A stretch of DNA of 14,858 bases, taken from Acidimicrobiaceae bacterium. Its GTDB lineage: Bacteria > Actinomycetota > Acidimicrobiia > Acidimicrobiales > Ilumatobacteraceae. Where the stretch lies: assembly GCA_947458565.1 (NCBI GenBank), contig CANGZK010000009.1:1-14858 (forward strand), given 5' to 3'. This document shows, in pieces, positions 13,724 to 14,858 of this stretch. Under the pieces are notes generated by a model. That model was not told the origin of the DNA and made no database searches. It saw only the letters and a list, made by a program, of their open reading frames with translations. A program made the position numbers and the translations under genes. Position 1 is the stretch's first letter. Each line of letters begins with the position of its first letter.

Positions 13724-14593
13724 ATGGCACGCCTCGGTTACGTCGGTTTAGGAATTATGGGTGGGCCAATGGCTCGCCATCTTGCCACTGCTCAACACTC
13801 GATGACGGTGTACAACCGCACGACCGAAAAAGCCGACGCATGGGTTGAGCAACATGGTGGAGCACGAGCGCTGACTCCGCGAGAAGTTGCTCAAGCTTCT
13901 GACGTGGTGTTGATGTGTGTTGGCAATGATGACGACGTGCGCTCAGTTGTGTTCGGTGCAGATGGAATTTTAGCCGGCTTGAAAACTGGTGGAGTTTTGG
14001 TTGATCACACAACCGCATCTGCCACGATTGCGCGCGAGATTGCAGATGCGTGCGCAAAGCAAGGCTGCGGATTTGTGGATGCACCAGTGTCTGGTGGTCA
14101 AGCAGGCGCCGAAAACGGACAGCTCACAATCATGTGCGGAAGCAACGACCCTGCAACTTTTGATGCAATTGAACCGATCATTGCCGCTTATGCAAAACGA
14201 AGCAAACTTTTGGGCACTGCAGGATCTGGACAACTAGCGAAGATGGTCAACCAGATTTGTATCGCAGGGATTGCGCAAGGTTTGTCGGAAGCGCTCAACT
14301 TTGCAATGCGTGCTGGTCTTGACCCCGACGATGTAGTTGACGTGATCTCGACAGGCGCAGCGCAGTCTTGGCAGATGGAGAACCGCGCAAAGACAATGGT
14401 GCGCAACGAATTTGAGTTTGGTTTTGCTGTTGAGTGGATGCGCAAAGACTTGGGCATTTGCTTTGATGAGGCTTCACGAAACGGTGCACAATTGCCAATG
14501 ACTGAAATGGTCGACAAGTTTTATGCCGAAGTAGTTGCCATTGGTGGCAAGCGTTGGGACACCAGCAGTTTGATTGCCCGCTTAACTGACTGA
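13724..14593 (+). CDS. NAD(P)-dependent beta-hydroxyacid dehydrogenase (3-hydroxyisobutyrate dehydrogenase family)
   Basis: A 289-residue cytoplasmic oxidoreductase of normal family length. The N-terminal Rossmann fold has GYVGLGIMGGPMA (residues 5-17), and NR at 31-32 after the second strand suggests NADPH preference. The substrate motif DAPVSGGQAGAENGQL is at 119-134, the catalytic Lys173 lies in GSGQLAKMVNQ, and KDLG is at 241-244. The family oxidises 3-hydroxyisobutyrate or reduces tartronate, succinic or glyoxylic semialdehydes; the exact substrate is not decided by these motifs. It starts 6 bp after carD and is probably cotranscribed. Its 3' end overlaps the convergent P450 gene by 12 bp. 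Confidence 0.9.
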   Translation: MARLGYVGLGIMGGPMARHLATAQHSMTVYNRTTEKADAWVEQHGGARALTPREVAQASDVVLMCVGNDDDVRSVVFGADGILAGLKTGGVLVDHTTASATIAREIADACAKQGCGFVDAPVSGGQAGAENGQLTIMCGSNDPATFDAIEPIIAAYAKRSKLLGTAGSGQLAKMVNQICIAGIAQGLSEALNFAMRAGLDPDDVVDVISTGAAQSWQMENRAKTMVRNEFEFGFAVEWMRKDLGICFDEASRNGAQLPMTEMVDKFYAEVVAIGGKRWDTSSLIARLTD

Positions 14594-14858
14594 AAGCCTC
14601 AACTGGTTGACACCGCGAATTGTGAGTCTGTCTCGCCATGATGGTTCGCCATCTATTTCGATGTGCGCAAAACGCTTGATGAGCGAACCAACCGCGATTT
14701 GGGTTTCTAGTTTGGCAAGTGACGCACCCAAGCAATAGTGAATACCTGATGCAAAGGCCATGTGTCGATTGGCATTTGCACGATTGAGCTGCAAGTCATT
14801 TGGATTTTCGAACATAGATGGATCGTGGTTTGCACCACCGAGCGAAGTGAGCACCATG
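14582..14858 (-). CDS. Cytochrome P450, C-terminal part
   Basis: Only the last 92 codons or so are in the window; the gene continues past its right edge. The heme-binding loop FASGIHYCLGASLAKLE is at 14755-14705, with the thiolate cysteine codon at 14732-14734. Upstream, GGANHDPSMFENP matches the conserved NRDP..F.dP segment of bacterial P450s. P450s use O2 and electrons from ferredoxin or a reductase to hydroxylate substrates in the cytoplasm; the family and substrate cannot be set from this part. It overlaps the end of the dehydrogenase gene by 12 bp, tail to tail. Confidence 0.93.
   Translation of the reverse strand, partial: MVLTSLGGANHDPSMFENPNDLQLNRANANRHMAFASGIHYCLGASLAKLETQIAVGSLIKRFAHIEIDGEPSWRDRLTIRGVNQLRLSVS

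Overview
The window looks like chromosomal DNA from a Gram-positive actinobacterium (Actinomycetota), possibly a freshwater, Acidimicrobiia-like lineage. The evidence is a CarD regulator closely resembling the mycobacterial protein, several start codons preceded by a TANNNT -10 box at leaderless distance, TTG and GTG starts, moderate GC by eye, and many Sec-exported proteins of unknown function. There is no 16S rRNA or other taxonomic marker, so the lineage is an inference.

Layout. Positions 1-2277 hold the 3' part of a large surface protein: at least five near-identical InlB-type B repeats of 72-73 residues, a middle domain, a Pro/Ala linker and two tandem copies of a Cys-containing C-terminal domain. 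Positions 2270-4791 (minus strand) hold an ABC-2 exporter (ATPase then permease, sharing 1 bp) followed by a PAP2-family membrane phosphatase/phosphotransferase. Positions 4904-5434 encode a small exported four-cysteine protein. Positions 5458-6840 (minus) encode a 460-residue exported protein with a C-terminal domain that recurs later in the window.

The most notable part is 6957-13010. Two tRNA-Arg genes (anticodons TCG and TCT) stand back to back, with an EamA transporter gene and a DUF952-GNAT fusion gene between them. Immediately downstream of each tRNA lies one gene in the same orientation, encoding an exported protein of 603 or 583 residues. Each gene is followed by a second, truncated copy of the 3' half of the same tRNA. 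The direct repeats are 45 bp (exact) and 49 bp (one mismatch), and the repeat-to-repeat periods are 2052 and 2041 bp. The two cargo proteins are paralogues, sharing cysteine spacing, several motifs and the C-terminal domain. I read this as two independent or anciently duplicated single-gene cassettes integrated at different tRNA-Arg genes, with no integrase in the window. A third, more distant relative (the 460-residue protein) lies just outside the first cassette.

Positions 13097-14858 return to ordinary chromosome: carD with a Lys/Ala-rich tail, a beta-hydroxyacid dehydrogenase gene 6 bp downstream, and the 3' end of a convergent cytochrome P450 gene cut by the window edge.

How the genes may work together: the exporter/PAP2 block and the many exported proteins point to envelope and surface functions. 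The cassettes look like a way of acquiring or exchanging surface or secreted proteins at tRNA-Arg sites. No function can be assigned to the cargo from sequence alone.
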